From Eubacteriales bacterium (GTDB lineage Bacteria > Bacillota > Clostridia > Oscillospirales > Oscillospiraceae), in contig JAUNPV010000002.1 of assembly GCA_030536515.1 (NCBI GenBank), positions 62,001 to 126,000 of the forward strand: DNA of 64,000 bases, read 5' to 3'. The notes under the pieces were generated by a model. It ran no database searches, was not told the origin of the DNA, and saw only the letters and a list, made by a program, of their open reading frames with translations. Shown in pieces: positions 7,845 through 15,844 of the stretch (position 1 is the first letter of the stretch; each line of letters opens with the position of its first letter). Made by a program: the position numbers and the translations under genes.

Positions 7845-7930
7845 CATGGGAGCCAAAATGGAACCCGGAGGTTTTGGCTTTCCATAAGCCACTTTGCTGC
7901 CGAGAAAAAAGCTCCTTCGAAATCGAAAAA

Positions 7931-7956
7931 CTGCCGCAGCTCTTTTGCTGCGGCAG
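7931..7956 (-). terminator. terminator facing the cotJC C-terminal half
   Basis: CTGCCGCAGC and GCTGCGGCAG form a perfect 10-bp stem with a 6-base loop, followed on the minus strand by TTTTT. It would stop minus-strand transcripts from the element before they reach the orphan cotJC half. Confidence 0.75.
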
Positions 7957-8044
7957 TACCCATTTCTATTCGTTTTATTCCATGACATCACGGGACAACA
8001 GACAAGCTGGACTTGAATAGAGTTTAGAGAAAGGAGGGCGCGGC

Positions 8045-8299
8045 ATGGCCAGGAAAAAGTTTGCTTCACTGACCGGCATTGACAACAATCGGCCGATTTC
8101 ATCGGAAACCGATGGGGAGTTTTTGTTTCAACTTCAAAAGGGCCTGCTGTTGGCCCTCCGGGATGACGGCCTGCTGACCCAGATGCAGTACCGTTACGCA
8201 GAAGATAAATTGAAGCAGCAGCGAGGAGGGCGAAATGATTCGGGTAGCAAGCTATTGCCGGGTGTCCACAGACAAGGAGGACCAGGCCAATTCCTTTGA
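8045..8299 (+). CDS. small protein overlapping the recombinase, possible directionality factor
   Basis: The 84-residue protein has a good ribosome site (AAGGAGG, 8031-8037) and ATG at 8045. Residues 25-57 (DGEFLFQLQKGLLLALRDDG then MQYRYAEDKL) form an amphipathic helical region resembling the short helical proteins often found directly upstream of clostridial serine recombinases. Its last 65 bases overlap the recombinase start in another frame. Known excision elements of this type need a small recombination directionality factor (SprB in SP-beta), and this is the only candidate here. The function is inferred from position. Confidence 0.6.
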   Translation: MARKKFASLTGIDNNRPISSETDGEFLFQLQKGLLLALRDDGLLTQMQYRYAEDKLKQQRGGRNDSGSKLLPGVHRQGGPGQFL

Positions 8300-9746
8300 A
8301 GCGCAGGTGCGCTATTTTGGAGAGTACATCCAGCGCAAACCGGATTGGGTTCTGGCGGACATCTACGCAGACGAGGGCATCACCGGCACCAGCACCAAAA
8401 AGCGCACTCAGTTCAACCGCATGATGAACGATGCCTACGACGGCAAGTTCGATTTGCTCATCACCAAGGAGGTCAGCCGGTTTTCCAGAAACATCCTGGA
8501 CACCATTTCCTACACCCGGGAGCTGAAAGCTCTGGGCATCCATGTGGTTTTTATGAACGACGGCTTTTCCACCGCCGACCCGGACTCCGAGCTGCGGCTG
8601 TCCATTATGGGCAGCATTGCCCAGGAGGAGAGCCGCAAAACCTCCACCCGGGTCAAATGGGGCCAGACCAGGCAGATGGAGCGGGGGGTGGTCTTTGGCC
8701 GCTCCATGCTGGGCTACGATGTGGCAGGGGGCAGGATGACCGTGAACCCGGAGGGGGCCCAGCTGGTGCGACTGATTTTCCAGAAGTATGCCGTTGAGAA
8801 AATGGGCACCACCAACCTGTGCCGGTATCTGGAGGAGCAGGGCTACGAGACCTTTTCAGGCAACCGCCATTGGAGCAGCAGCCATCTGGTGAAGATTCTG
8901 AAAAATGAAAAGTATGTAGGGGACTTGGTTCAGAAGAAAACCTACACCCCGGACTACCTGACCCACGAGAAAAAGGCCAACCAGGGACAGGTGGAAAAGG
9001 TGATTTTCGAAAATCACCACGAGCCCATCATCGACCGCCCGCTCTGGAACCTGGCTCAGGCAGAGCTGCGGAAAAACGACAAGCACGGCGACTTCCCGGC
9101 AATCCATTCCAACAAGCACCTGTTCTCCGGCCTGATCCGCTGCGGGGCGTGCGGCAGCGGCTTTGTCAGCCGGGTGAAAAAAGCGGGGGACGGCACCACC
9201 TACCGCCGCTGGAGCTGCGCCAAGGCCGCCAGCGGCATAGCGGGGTGTGACGTAGGCCGCCTGCTCCGGGATGACGATGCCCGCAATATGGTAAAGCTCG
9301 CCCTGCAAGCCCTCCAAATGGATGCCCAGTCCATCGCCGCCAACGTGGCCAAACTGGCCGCAGAAGCCATCCAAACAGGGGAGGGGACTGCTCCCGATTC
9401 CCCCCAGCGGCTGAACAATGAAATCGAGAAATGGACAAACAAGAAAATCACCGCCCTGGATAGTTTCCTTGACGGCAACCTTACCAAGGAGGAGCTGAAC
9501 CTGATGAAAGGAAAGTATGACGAAGAAATAGCAGCCCTCCAAACAAGGCTCGCCACGGCAGAAGCACGCCAGCGTGCGGTCTCGAACCCACCCCAGCTCC
9601 GGGAAAAAATCCGGGCACTCCTATCCGGCGAAGCAGAAAGTGAGCCCCTGTACAAATCCATTTTGGACCACATCAGCGTATTCCATGACCGGCATCTGGA
9701 ACTGCGGTTCCAGGGGTTGCCCCATGTATTTCAGTTTTCGGGATAG
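8235..9746 (+). CDS. large serine recombinase of the cotJC element
   Basis: The 503-residue protein has a resolvase catalytic domain (1-150) with nucleophile Ser11 in YCRVS and the Arg-rich FSRNILDT segment. A recombinase domain follows (about 160-265), then a zinc ribbon (about 295-345, CGACGSGF...WSCAK...GCDVG), and a coiled-coil region from about 385 to 445. This is the full set for phage- and skin-type large serine integrases. ATG at 8235 follows GAGGAGGG. It lies 400 bp inside the left core, the usual place for an integrase. It probably both inserted the element and can excise it to restore cotJC. Confidence 0.93.
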   Translation: MIRVASYCRVSTDKEDQANSFEAQVRYFGEYIQRKPDWVLADIYADEGITGTSTKKRTQFNRMMNDAYDGKFDLLITKEVSRFSRNILDTISYTRELKALGIHVVFMNDGFSTADPDSELRLSIMGSIAQEESRKTSTRVKWGQTRQMERGVVFGRSMLGYDVAGGRMTVNPEGAQLVRLIFQKYAVEKMGTTNLCRYLEEQGYETFSGNRHWSSSHLVKILKNEKYVGDLVQKKTYTPDYLTHEKKANQGQVEKVIFENHHEPIIDRPLWNLAQAELRKNDKHGDFPAIHSNKHLFSGLIRCGACGSGFVSRVKKAGDGTTYRRWSCAKAASGIAGCDVGRLLRDDDARNMVKLALQALQMDAQSIAANVAKLAAEAIQTGEGTAPDSPQRLNNEIEKWTNKKITALDSFLDGNLTKEELNLMKGKYDEEIAALQTRLATAEARQRAVSNPPQLREKIRALLSGEAESEPLYKSILDHISVFHDRHLELRFQGLPHVFQFSG

Positions 9747-9935
9747 TGAAGCTCCGACTTAGGGATCAGCCTTACTTGCTTCGATTTCCTTTTCTATCGG
9801 AGTGCGGAAGAAGCAGTTTTCAAGGCTCTTGGCGTGGAGTAAGAGTACAGTTCAATTGAGCCCAACCCCTTATTCCATAATTCAAACTTATCACTTTCAA
9901 AAGAAGAATATCACTTCTAAAAGAAATATGTCATA
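9747..9935. other. non-coding spacer after the recombinase
   Basis: About 190 bases without a supported gene. The right part is AT-rich with a near-direct repeat (TATCACTTTCAAAAGAAGAATATCACTTCTAA region, 9886-9922). No promoter is clear. Confidence 0.5.
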
Positions 9936-9977
9936 AAGCTACGCTGTCCCGGAAAATCTGGGGCAGCGTAGCTTTTT
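9935..9977. terminator. terminator between recombinase and dinB
   Basis: AAAGCTACGCTG with CCC and GGG...CAGCGTAGCTTT forms a long stem, with T-runs on both strands. It serves the convergent recombinase and dinB genes. Confidence 0.8.
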
Positions 9978-11229
9978 ACTGATTCTCTTTTTCATCCGCC
10001 TGTTTCAGCTCCATCTGGGCCTTATGCTTTCTTCCCACATCCGCTGCCTGCATAGAAGTGCCTCTGGAAATGGCGTCGATGCCGTATTTGCTGCGGATGA
10101 CGTCGATGGCCTTGTCCATTTTTCGGGCCTTCTCTCGGCTTTCCTCCGGGAACAGGGAGGCCTGCTCGAAGGTGTCGTCGGTGATGTTGGTTAAGGCGAC
10201 ACCCAGCAGGCGCAGGGGCGTGTGGCCGTCCCAGAGTTCCCGGAAGAGCTGCTTACAGAGGCTGTAGACCTCGGAAGTGATGTCCGTGGGGGTGTCCAGC
10301 TTTTTCTGGTGGGAGCGGGTTTTGAAGTCGTTGCTGCGGATGGTCACGGCCACGCAGGTGGATTTCTTGCCGTCGGAGCGCATCCGTGCGGTGACGCTGT
10401 CGCAGAGGGCCAGGAGGATTTTGTGGGCATCGTCGTAGGTGCGGACATCGTCCGCCAGGGTGGTGGAGTTGCCGTAGCCCTTGGCCTCCTCGGGCTCTTC
10501 CGAGACAGGGGAGTGGTCAATGCCGTTGGCGTAGTTCCAGATGTGCTGGGCCATTTTCACGCCCACCAGCCGCTCCAGGCGCTGCAAATCGGTGTGGGCC
10601 AGATCGCCGATGGTGCGAATCCGGGATTTTTCCAGTTTCTCGGCGGTGGAGCGGCCCACGGTGAACAGCTCCCGGACGGGTAGCGGCCACATCTTCTGGG
10701 AAATCTCGCTGGGGAACAGGGTATGGACCTTGTCGGGCTTTTCAAAGTCGCTGGCCATCTTCGCCAGCAGCTTGTTGGAGCCGATGCCCACATTGACGGT
10801 GAAGCCCAGGGTGTCCCGGATTTTGTCCTTGATTTCGTGGGCGGTTTTCACCGGGTCTGGGTACACCAGATGGGTGCCGCTCATGTCCAGAAAGCACTCG
10901 TCGATGGAGAACTGCTCCACCACTGGGGCGTACGCCCAGCAGATGGCGATGAAGGCCCTGGAATTGCGCTCGTAGAGCTTAAAGTCAGGCTTTGCCAGAA
11001 CCAAATCCGGACATTTCCGCAGAGCCATTCCAACGGGTTCGCCGGTGGTGACATGGAACTTCTTGGCCGGAATGGACTTGGCAAGAATCACCCCCGTGCG
11101 CTTCTCCGGGTCGCCGCCGATGGCAGAGGGAATCAGCCGAATGTCCGGTTCGCCGTTTGCCACCCGCCGTGCCGCCTCCCAAGACAGGAACGCACTGTTC
11201 ACATCCACATGAAATATCAGTCTTTCCAT
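9976..11229 (-). CDS. dinB: Y-family DNA polymerase (DinB/Pol IV-like)
   Basis: The 417-residue translesion polymerase carries the Y-family motifs: FHVDVNSAFLSWE (first catalytic Asp), the finger motif GVILAKSIPAKK, and EQFSIDECFLDMS (catalytic Asp-Glu). Thumb HhH follows (residues 180-225), then a little-finger domain with KGYGNSTTL. The C-terminus (about 385-417) is Lys/Glu/Gln-rich. It copies past lesions with low fidelity. It lies inside the cotJC element, 22 bases after a U32-like gene, with AAAGGAG before the ATG. A polymerase as cargo of a sporulation element is unusual; a chromosomal copy may exist elsewhere. Confidence 0.92.
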   Translation of the reverse strand: MERLIFHVDVNSAFLSWEAARRVANGEPDIRLIPSAIGGDPEKRTGVILAKSIPAKKFHVTTGEPVGMALRKCPDLVLAKPDFKLYERNSRAFIAICWAYAPVVEQFSIDECFLDMSGTHLVYPDPVKTAHEIKDKIRDTLGFTVNVGIGSNKLLAKMASDFEKPDKVHTLFPSEISQKMWPLPVRELFTVGRSTAEKLEKSRIRTIGDLAHTDLQRLERLVGVKMAQHIWNYANGIDHSPVSEEPEEAKGYGNSTTLADDVRTYDDAHKILLALCDSVTARMRSDGKKSTCVAVTIRSNDFKTRSHQKKLDTPTDITSEVYSLCKQLFRELWDGHTPLRLLGVALTNITDDTFEQASLFPEESREKARKMDKAIDVIRSKYGIDAISRGTSMQAADVGRKHKAQMELKQADEKENQ

Positions 11230-11251
11230 TCTGCGCTCCTTTCTGCGGTGA

Positions 11252-12160
11252 TTAGAATAAATCCAGAGAAGAATCCAGATAAATTGCCTCTCTGACCTGC
11301 AAGTGATATTCGGGCCTCGTCATGTAATACAAAATAAATTCCAGAATCAAGGCGCTGCCAAAGCTGCGGCCTTCGATTTTGAACTCTGAAAAGCCCATGG
11401 GCAGGTAGATGTTTTGAATGTCATTGACGCTGATGAAGCCCGGGTTTTGCATGGCTTTGGAAAAGACATAGCCCTCGCTGGCAGTGGGGGAGGCGCATAC
11501 ATGGTCCTGGCAGGGTTCCCCCAGCACCTTTCGGCTGACGTTTTCATAGCATTCCTTCCGGGCGGTGCAGCCAAACCAGCAGCATTCGTTGCAAAGGAAT
11601 TCTGCCTTGGTTTTTTGGGCATCGGACAGGGTATTCAGCTTGGAAAAGTTGCGGTTCAGCCGGAAATCGGGCACCACATAGGAAAATTCCTCCCGGTTCA
11701 GCTCCGCTCTCAGAGCGCCAAAATCGGTAATCACCTTGGTGGTGGAGGAGACAAAATAGAACTCCGGGTAGCGCTCCCTCAGAAATCTAAGCAGCAGGTC
11801 CGAATGGAGGATAATCCCATTGCCGCCTTTGCGGAACAAGTTGCACAGAGCGTTGCACTTCCGGTCGGTCAAATGCTCCGGCCGAAGCAGGGAATTGCTG
11901 AAGGTCAGCCGGGCGGAAACGTCGTACTCCTCCATCAGTGCCGTCACCTCCCCGGCAGAATTGTCCCCAAACCCCACCCGGCCCCCGCCCCAAATGCAGT
12001 CCGCCGGGGCCCCGTAGATGGAGCCGATGCCGCACCAGTCGTAAAAATACTCCCGGTGTTCAAAGAACAGTGGCAGAAACACTCGATAGAATTCGTAAAA
12101 TTCAAAGAGACCGGGGAGGTGGAAATGGGCGATATAGTTTTTGCTGTTTTCTGTGTTCAT
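11252..12160 (-). CDS. U32-like TIM-barrel protein, function unknown
   Basis: The 302-residue protein has a Cys-rich stretch in the third quarter (CNECCWFGC, RKECYENV, then CQDHVC) and a late GFSEFKIEGRSFGS motif. FKIEGR is typical of peptidase U32-type barrels, whose true members act in tRNA or quinone hydroxylation. Similarity is partial, so only the fold class is suggested. Start: the frame is open to a TTG at 12196, but ATG at 12160 with GAGGCG upstream fits better. It is probably co-transcribed with dinB. A short decayed copy of its N-terminal coding sequence lies at 12856-12905. Confidence 0.5.
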   Translation of the reverse strand: MNTENSKNYIAHFHLPGLFEFYEFYRVFLPLFFEHREYFYDWCGIGSIYGAPADCIWGGGRVGFGDNSAGEVTALMEEYDVSARLTFSNSLLRPEHLTDRKCNALCNLFRKGGNGIILHSDLLLRFLRERYPEFYFVSSTTKVITDFGALRAELNREEFSYVVPDFRLNRNFSKLNTLSDAQKTKAEFLCNECCWFGCTARKECYENVSRKVLGEPCQDHVCASPTASEGYVFSKAMQNPGFISVNDIQNIYLPMGFSEFKIEGRSFGSALILEFILYYMTRPEYHLQVREAIYLDSSLDLF

Positions 12161-12225
12161 TGATGAATACGCCTCGGTTTCTATCTCACACGCCAATACT
12201 CAACTTAAAAACTGAATTTTTGAAG

Positions 12226-12753
12226 CTATTTCCATATTTTCGGATATATACTGCCAAAACTGTAAAACAGAAAAAAGGACTGAAATTCCCTTTTTGAAAA
12301 CGCTCCGTTTGTGATGAGTATTTCTTGCACAACACCGTTCAGCTTCATCATATATCCGGTTTCTTTATATTCATTTTGCATATAAAATGATTTACGTCTT
12401 TTTCGTAACGCAATATCTGGGGCGTTATCATTACAAGGCTCAATGGAAATAATTATCTTCTTATCGGGATACATATTTTTAATTTGCTGCAATATGGAAC
12501 TACCATATCCATTTGATTGAAGAGATTTATCTACAGCCAAAAACATCACAAATACGAGATTTCTGTTAGATGCCAAGTATATCAACCCACAGGGAGTTTC
12601 GCTGTCGTAAAAACTAAAAAACCGAGTATTCCATAACTTAGACATTGCCACCATCATAGGAAACGGCATACGCTCTTTTTTTGGGAATGCCTCAAGGTAA
12701 ATGTTTTTTATTTCCGCACTACTTAACTTTACTTTCCGTGTTTCAAGTTTCAC
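12226..12753 (-). CDS. GNAT-like N-acetyltransferase
   Basis: The 175-residue protein is AT-rich compared with its neighbours. The acetyl-CoA site is recognisable as FLAVDKSLQSNGYGSSILQQI (about 70-90), preceded by strands with CGLIYL and LVFVM. The C-terminus (KLNGVVQEIL... FYSFGSIYPKIWK) is hydrophobic and may be altered. The substrate is unknown. Low GC suggests separate acquisition within the element. Confidence 0.7.
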   Translation of the reverse strand: MKLETRKVKLSSAEIKNIYLEAFPKKERMPFPMMVAMSKLWNTRFFSFYDSETPCGLIYLASNRNLVFVMFLAVDKSLQSNGYGSSILQQIKNMYPDKKIIISIEPCNDNAPDIALRKRRKSFYMQNEYKETGYMMKLNGVVQEILITNGAFSKREFQSFFLFYSFGSIYPKIWK

Positions 12754-12855
12754 TCTATTTCCCCTCCTACAACTTCAAAACAATTATCGTCGAGATAGAT
12801 GTATTATGCCTCAACCACTCACCCATTTTAGGTATTGATCTTCTCATTCACCTCT

Positions 12856-12905
12856 GGTGGGAACATCCGATAGAACAGACCGGGAAGATGGAAATGGGCA
12901 ATAGG
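12856..12905 (-). pseudogene. decayed duplicate of the U32-like gene start
   Basis: On the minus strand this stretch reads PIAHFHLPGLFYRMFPPE. The U32-like gene begins ...YIAHFHLPGLFEFYEFYRVFLPLFF, so the fragment is a copy with a 15-base deletion and substitutions. It is direct evidence of a past duplication and loss in the element. The rest of 12754-12933 shows nothing else. Confidence 0.6.
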
Positions 12906-12933
12906 ATTTGTATTCTTCACACTTTTCCCTCCC

Positions 12934-13449
12934 TCATATCTGCTTTGTATATCTTCGAGTTATTATTGCTTTGCCGTTTACAACATTCGGTACTTTATCC
13001 TGTAAAACAAAGCCGTTTTTCTCCATGACTTTTGCTGAACCGTAGTTGTCGTCATCACAGGTAATTAAAACCGTGGTTATTCCTAAATTTTTTGCCTTTT
13101 CCAACGCCAAGCGAAGCATCAAGGTTCCGTATCCTTTCTTCCATTCAGAATAGCGAACACCGTACCCAATATGACCGCCATAGCGTTTAAGATCGTCGGT
13201 TAGTCTATGACGAATGCTTATTTCTCCAATAAAGTAGTTACGATCCTCGTCAACCAACCAGTAGTAATCAGAACCAACTCTGTTTGGCTTCAAATTCCGT
13301 TCATGCCTATAGTTATCGTATTTTTCAAAGATGTTATTAGCTTTTGCATCATCAAAAGCATAGGTGTGTACATCGTTGTGCTTATACTCATCGTAAGCAG
13401 CAATGTATGATTGCAAATACTTTTCACAGGGTTCTACAAGAGCAATCAT
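12934..13449 (-). CDS. GNAT-family N-acetyltransferase
   Basis: The 171-residue protein shows the acetyl-CoA motif GYGVRYSEWKKGYGTLMLRLAL (about 96-118), preceded by FIGEISIRHRLTDDLKRYGGHIG. The IRHRL...GGHIG pattern is shared with the acetyltransferase part of the gene at 25666, so the two are related. The GC content is low. The start ATG has AAAGGAGG upstream. It may modify a small molecule or antibiotic; this is not determinable here. Confidence 0.85.
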   Translation of the reverse strand: MIALVEPCEKYLQSYIAAYDEYKHNDVHTYAFDDAKANNIFEKYDNYRHERNLKPNRVGSDYYWLVDEDRNYFIGEISIRHRLTDDLKRYGGHIGYGVRYSEWKKGYGTLMLRLALEKAKNLGITTVLITCDDDNYGSAKVMEKNGFVLQDKVPNVVNGKAIITRRYTKQI

Positions 13450-13550
13450 TGTCTGACCTCCTTTCCTTGTGTTAGTTCATTCACCTATCGTGTTACTTCA
13501 CTAATTTCAATTAGCACCCAATAGCTTCTACCCTAAAGTGCACACAGTTT

Positions 13551-13620
13551 CCAACATTTCGCCATCCCTCATCCGAACTCGCTTCGCTCGGCCACCTTCC
13601 CCCCGGGGGAAGGTATTGGG
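13551..13620. repeat. dispersed repeat, CCCTCATCCG...CACCTTCCCC type
   Basis: Contains CATCCCTCATCCGA, a palindromic CGCTTCGCTCG core and CACCTTCCCCCCGGGGGAAGG. Elements with this layout are frequent intergenic repeats in gut Firmicutes (from memory, unsearched). It lies just after the stop of the ABC-F gene. Confidence 0.55.
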
Positions 13621-13624
13621 GTGG

Positions 13625-15400
13625 TCACCCATTCTGAGCATCAATCTTCTCTTTCAGCTCCGTCAGATACATCCACCGCTCGGTTTTTTCTTCCAGGACC
13701 TGTTCCAGCCGTTCCTGTTCCTCCTGAAGTTCTTGGAGCTTCACATAGTCGCTGCCGCAGGCATTTTGGGCCGCCTGACACTGGGCGACTTTTTCTTCCA
13801 ACTCGGCAAGGTCGTCGTCGATGGTTTCAAACTCCCGCTGCTCCTTGTAGGAGAATTTCAGCTTCTTTTCCCGGGGCCGTTCCTGGACCGTCTTGGGCTT
13901 CTCGGCCTTGACGGGCGCTTCCTCGGCCCGGCGTTTTTTCTGCCAGTCTGACCAGTTGCCGGTGTAGCGGATGACCTCGCCCTCCCGGACCTCGAAGATG
14001 CTTTCCGCCAGCTTGTCCAGGAAGAAGCGGTCGTGGGAGACAATCAGAATGGGGCCGGGGAAGCCTTGCAAATAGTCCTCCAGAATGGACAGGGTCATCA
14101 CATCGAGGTCATTGGTAGGCTCGTCCAGAAGCAGCACATTGGGGGCCTCCATGAGGACGGACAGCAGATACAGCCGCCGCCGCTCGCCGCCGGACAGCCG
14201 CCCGATGGCCACGGATTGGAGGTCCTTGGGAAACAGGAACCGCTCCATCATCTGGCTGGCCGAGAAGGTGCCCTCGTCAGTTTTGACTTCCTCGGCAATG
14301 TCGTGGATGAAGTCGTAGACCCGCTGATTCAGGTCCAGCTCCCGGCCCTCCTGGGAGAAGTGGCCGATTTTCACGGTGGTGCCCATGTCCACGGTGCCGG
14401 AATCGGGAGCCAGCTCCCCGGCAATCAGATGGAGCAGGGTGGACTTGCCGGCACCGTTGCGGCCTACAATGCCGATGCGGTCGGTGCGCAGAAGGTTGTA
14501 GGAGAAATTTTGAATAATGGGACTGCCGTTAAAGGCCTTGGAAACGTGGTCAAGCTCGATGATTTTCCTGCCCAGCCGGCTGGATGAGGCGGACAGCTGT
14601 AGGGAATCGTCGGTCTCGGGGGCATCCTGATTCAGAAGGCTTTCGTACCGCTGGATGCGCTCCTTGGACTTGGTGGTCCGGGCCTGACAGCCACGCATAA
14701 TCCACTCCCGCTCCACCCGGAGGATGGACTGGCGCTTGCGCTCACTGGCTTCCGCCATCTCCGCCCGCTGCTCCTTCAGCTCCAGGTATTTGGAATAGTT
14801 GGCCTCATAGTGATACAGCTTGCCCCGGGACAGCTCAGTGATGTGGTTCACCACCCGCTCCAAAAAGTAGCGGTCGTGGGTGACCATCACCAGCCCGCCC
14901 TTGAACCGGCGGAGCCAGTCCTCCAGCCATGCCACCATTTCGCTGTCCAGGTGGTTGGTGGGCTCGTCCAGAATCAGCACATCCGCCGGGTGAATCAGTG
15001 CCGCCGCCAGCGCCACCCGCTTCCGTTGGCCGCCAGAGAGGGTACCGATTTTCTGGTCAAAATCAGACAAGCCGAGCCTCATCAGCATGGACTTGGCCTC
15101 ATATTCGTTCAGAGTTCGGAACTCAGCAGGGAAGTGGAGAAACACCTGCTGCAACACCGTGGCCTCGTCGTCCATGTCCGGATTCTGAGACAGCAGGCTC
15201 ACCTGCACGTTAGGATTCCGGGCAATCCGGCCCCTGTCTGCCTCAATGGTCCCCGCCAGCACTTTCAAGAAAGTGGACTTGCCGGTGCCGTTGATACCGA
15301 TGACGCCTGTCTTATCGCCCTCGTTCAAATAAAAATTCACATCATCCAGCAGCTGCCGGCTGCCAAAGTTGATGGAAAGATGTTCCGCAGATAGAAGCAT
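13625..15400 (-). CDS. ABC-F ATPase (Uup/EttA type)
   Basis: The 591-residue soluble protein has two ABC domains and no membrane part. Walker A motifs are GINGTGKST (about 35-43) and GRNGAGKST (about 317). Signatures are LSGGQ and LSGGE, and both Walker B motifs read LLDEPTNDL or LILDEPTNHL. The interdomain linker is long and charged, and a C-terminal coiled coil (about 515-591) is present, as in Uup. ABC-F proteins act on the ribosome, resolving stalls or protecting it from antibiotics. The coiled coil favours a Uup-like housekeeping type over a resistance type. It is the last gene inside the element. Confidence 0.9.
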   Translation of the reverse strand: MLLSAEHLSINFGSRQLLDDVNFYLNEGDKTGVIGINGTGKSTFLKVLAGTIEADRGRIARNPNVQVSLLSQNPDMDDEATVLQQVFLHFPAEFRTLNEYEAKSMLMRLGLSDFDQKIGTLSGGQRKRVALAAALIHPADVLILDEPTNHLDSEMVAWLEDWLRRFKGGLVMVTHDRYFLERVVNHITELSRGKLYHYEANYSKYLELKEQRAEMAEASERKRQSILRVEREWIMRGCQARTTKSKERIQRYESLLNQDAPETDDSLQLSASSSRLGRKIIELDHVSKAFNGSPIIQNFSYNLLRTDRIGIVGRNGAGKSTLLHLIAGELAPDSGTVDMGTTVKIGHFSQEGRELDLNQRVYDFIHDIAEEVKTDEGTFSASQMMERFLFPKDLQSVAIGRLSGGERRRLYLLSVLMEAPNVLLLDEPTNDLDVMTLSILEDYLQGFPGPILIVSHDRFFLDKLAESIFEVREGEVIRYTGNWSDWQKKRRAEEAPVKAEKPKTVQERPREKKLKFSYKEQREFETIDDDLAELEEKVAQCQAAQNACGSDYVKLQELQEEQERLEQVLEEKTERWMYLTELKEKIDAQNG

Positions 15401-15649
15401 GGGTTTCCTCCTGTGTGTGACGCAATTTTAGTTTATTATAGCACAGGGATGGCGATTTGGCTATATTTAGAGAACAAAAAACTGATTGCTATGCTTCTTT
15501 GGAAACATAGCAATCTCTCAAAGAACCTTCTGATGCCTGAGCACTGTATGCACATTTCTGCTCCGAAATCAATATCTCGTCACGGTTCGTCCTGGATTCC
15601 ATGGAACAGATCCGCTTCTGTGAGGGTAATTGGGGGTGTCAAATTGACC
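15401..15649. other. element right-end spacer
   Basis: No gene is supported. On the minus strand a TATAAT (15435-15440) upstream of the ABC-F gene may be its -10 box, but no clear -35 was found. Near the core an imperfect inverted repeat (GGGGTCAA...TTGACACCCC, about 15632-15651) could be part of the recombinase attachment site. Confidence 0.4.
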
Positions 15650-15842
15650 CCTCTGTACCTATATCGGTTAACAGACCCTTCAAATCATCAAAGGGCATGG
15701 CATAGCGTTGGGAGAGGTAGCGCAGGGAGGCGCCCAGTTCGCCGTCGGGGCCGCCGTATTGGGAGATGATGATGGCGGCCAGGCGGGGGTTTGGGGTGGC
15801 GATTTTCACCGGGTATTGGAGCTTTTTATCATAGACAAACAT
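15639..15842 (-). CDS. cotJC: cotJC, N-terminal part of a split spore coat gene
   Basis: The frame begins MFVYDKKLQYPVKIATPNPR and shows the CotJC signature IISQYGGPDGELGASLRYLSQRY. At the core the gene reads TDIGTE, then leaves into element sequence and stops after Gly-Ser-Ile (67 residues). ATG at 15842 is two bases after the cotJA-cotJB stop, with AAGGAGG inside that gene's end. The start and promoter are intact, so only a short truncated peptide can be made unless the element is excised. The continuation is at 7429-7842. Confidence 0.93.
   Translation of the reverse strand: MFVYDKKLQYPVKIATPNPRLAAIIISQYGGPDGELGASLRYLSQRYAMPFDDLKGLLTDIGTEGSI
15650..15661. other. right recombination core of the cotJC element
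   Basis: CCTCTGTACCTA on the plus strand, matching 7833-7844 with one mismatch (T for G at the fifth base). On the minus strand the core encodes the Ile-Gly-Thr-Glu of CotJC. Confidence 0.8.
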
Positions 15843-15844
15843 GG

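Larger units (their letters stand above)
7840..15656. mobile_element. 7.8-kb intervening element interrupting cotJC
   Basis: The element lies between two halves of one reading frame and is bounded by the 12-bp cores. From left to right it holds a minus-strand terminator, an 84-residue gene, a large serine recombinase, dinB, a U32-like gene, two GNAT genes, a gene remnant, a repeat and an ABC-F gene. Precise excision at the cores removes 7,817 bp and restores cotJC in frame. No phage structural, transfer or replication genes are present, so it is probably not self-transmissible. The closest known analogue is skin in sigK of B. subtilis, which also uses a large serine recombinase during sporulation. 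Confidence 0.88.

Noticed and set aside
7842-8543. 233-residue minus-strand frame over the recombinase start
   Set aside because: It crosses the junction, runs antisense to two genes with good ribosome sites and shows no domain.
7833-15661. Prophage or conjugative element
   Set aside because: No capsid, tail, lysis, relaxase or transfer gene in 7.8 kb; only a recombinase and unrelated cargo.
15413-15769. 118-residue plus-strand frame crossing the right core
   Set aside because: No ribosome site, crosses into antisense cotJC, and no recognisable pattern.
7429-15842. Simple inversion as the reason for the split cotJC
   Set aside because: Both halves are on the same strand and in order, which an inversion would not give. 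Insertion with a recombinase fits.
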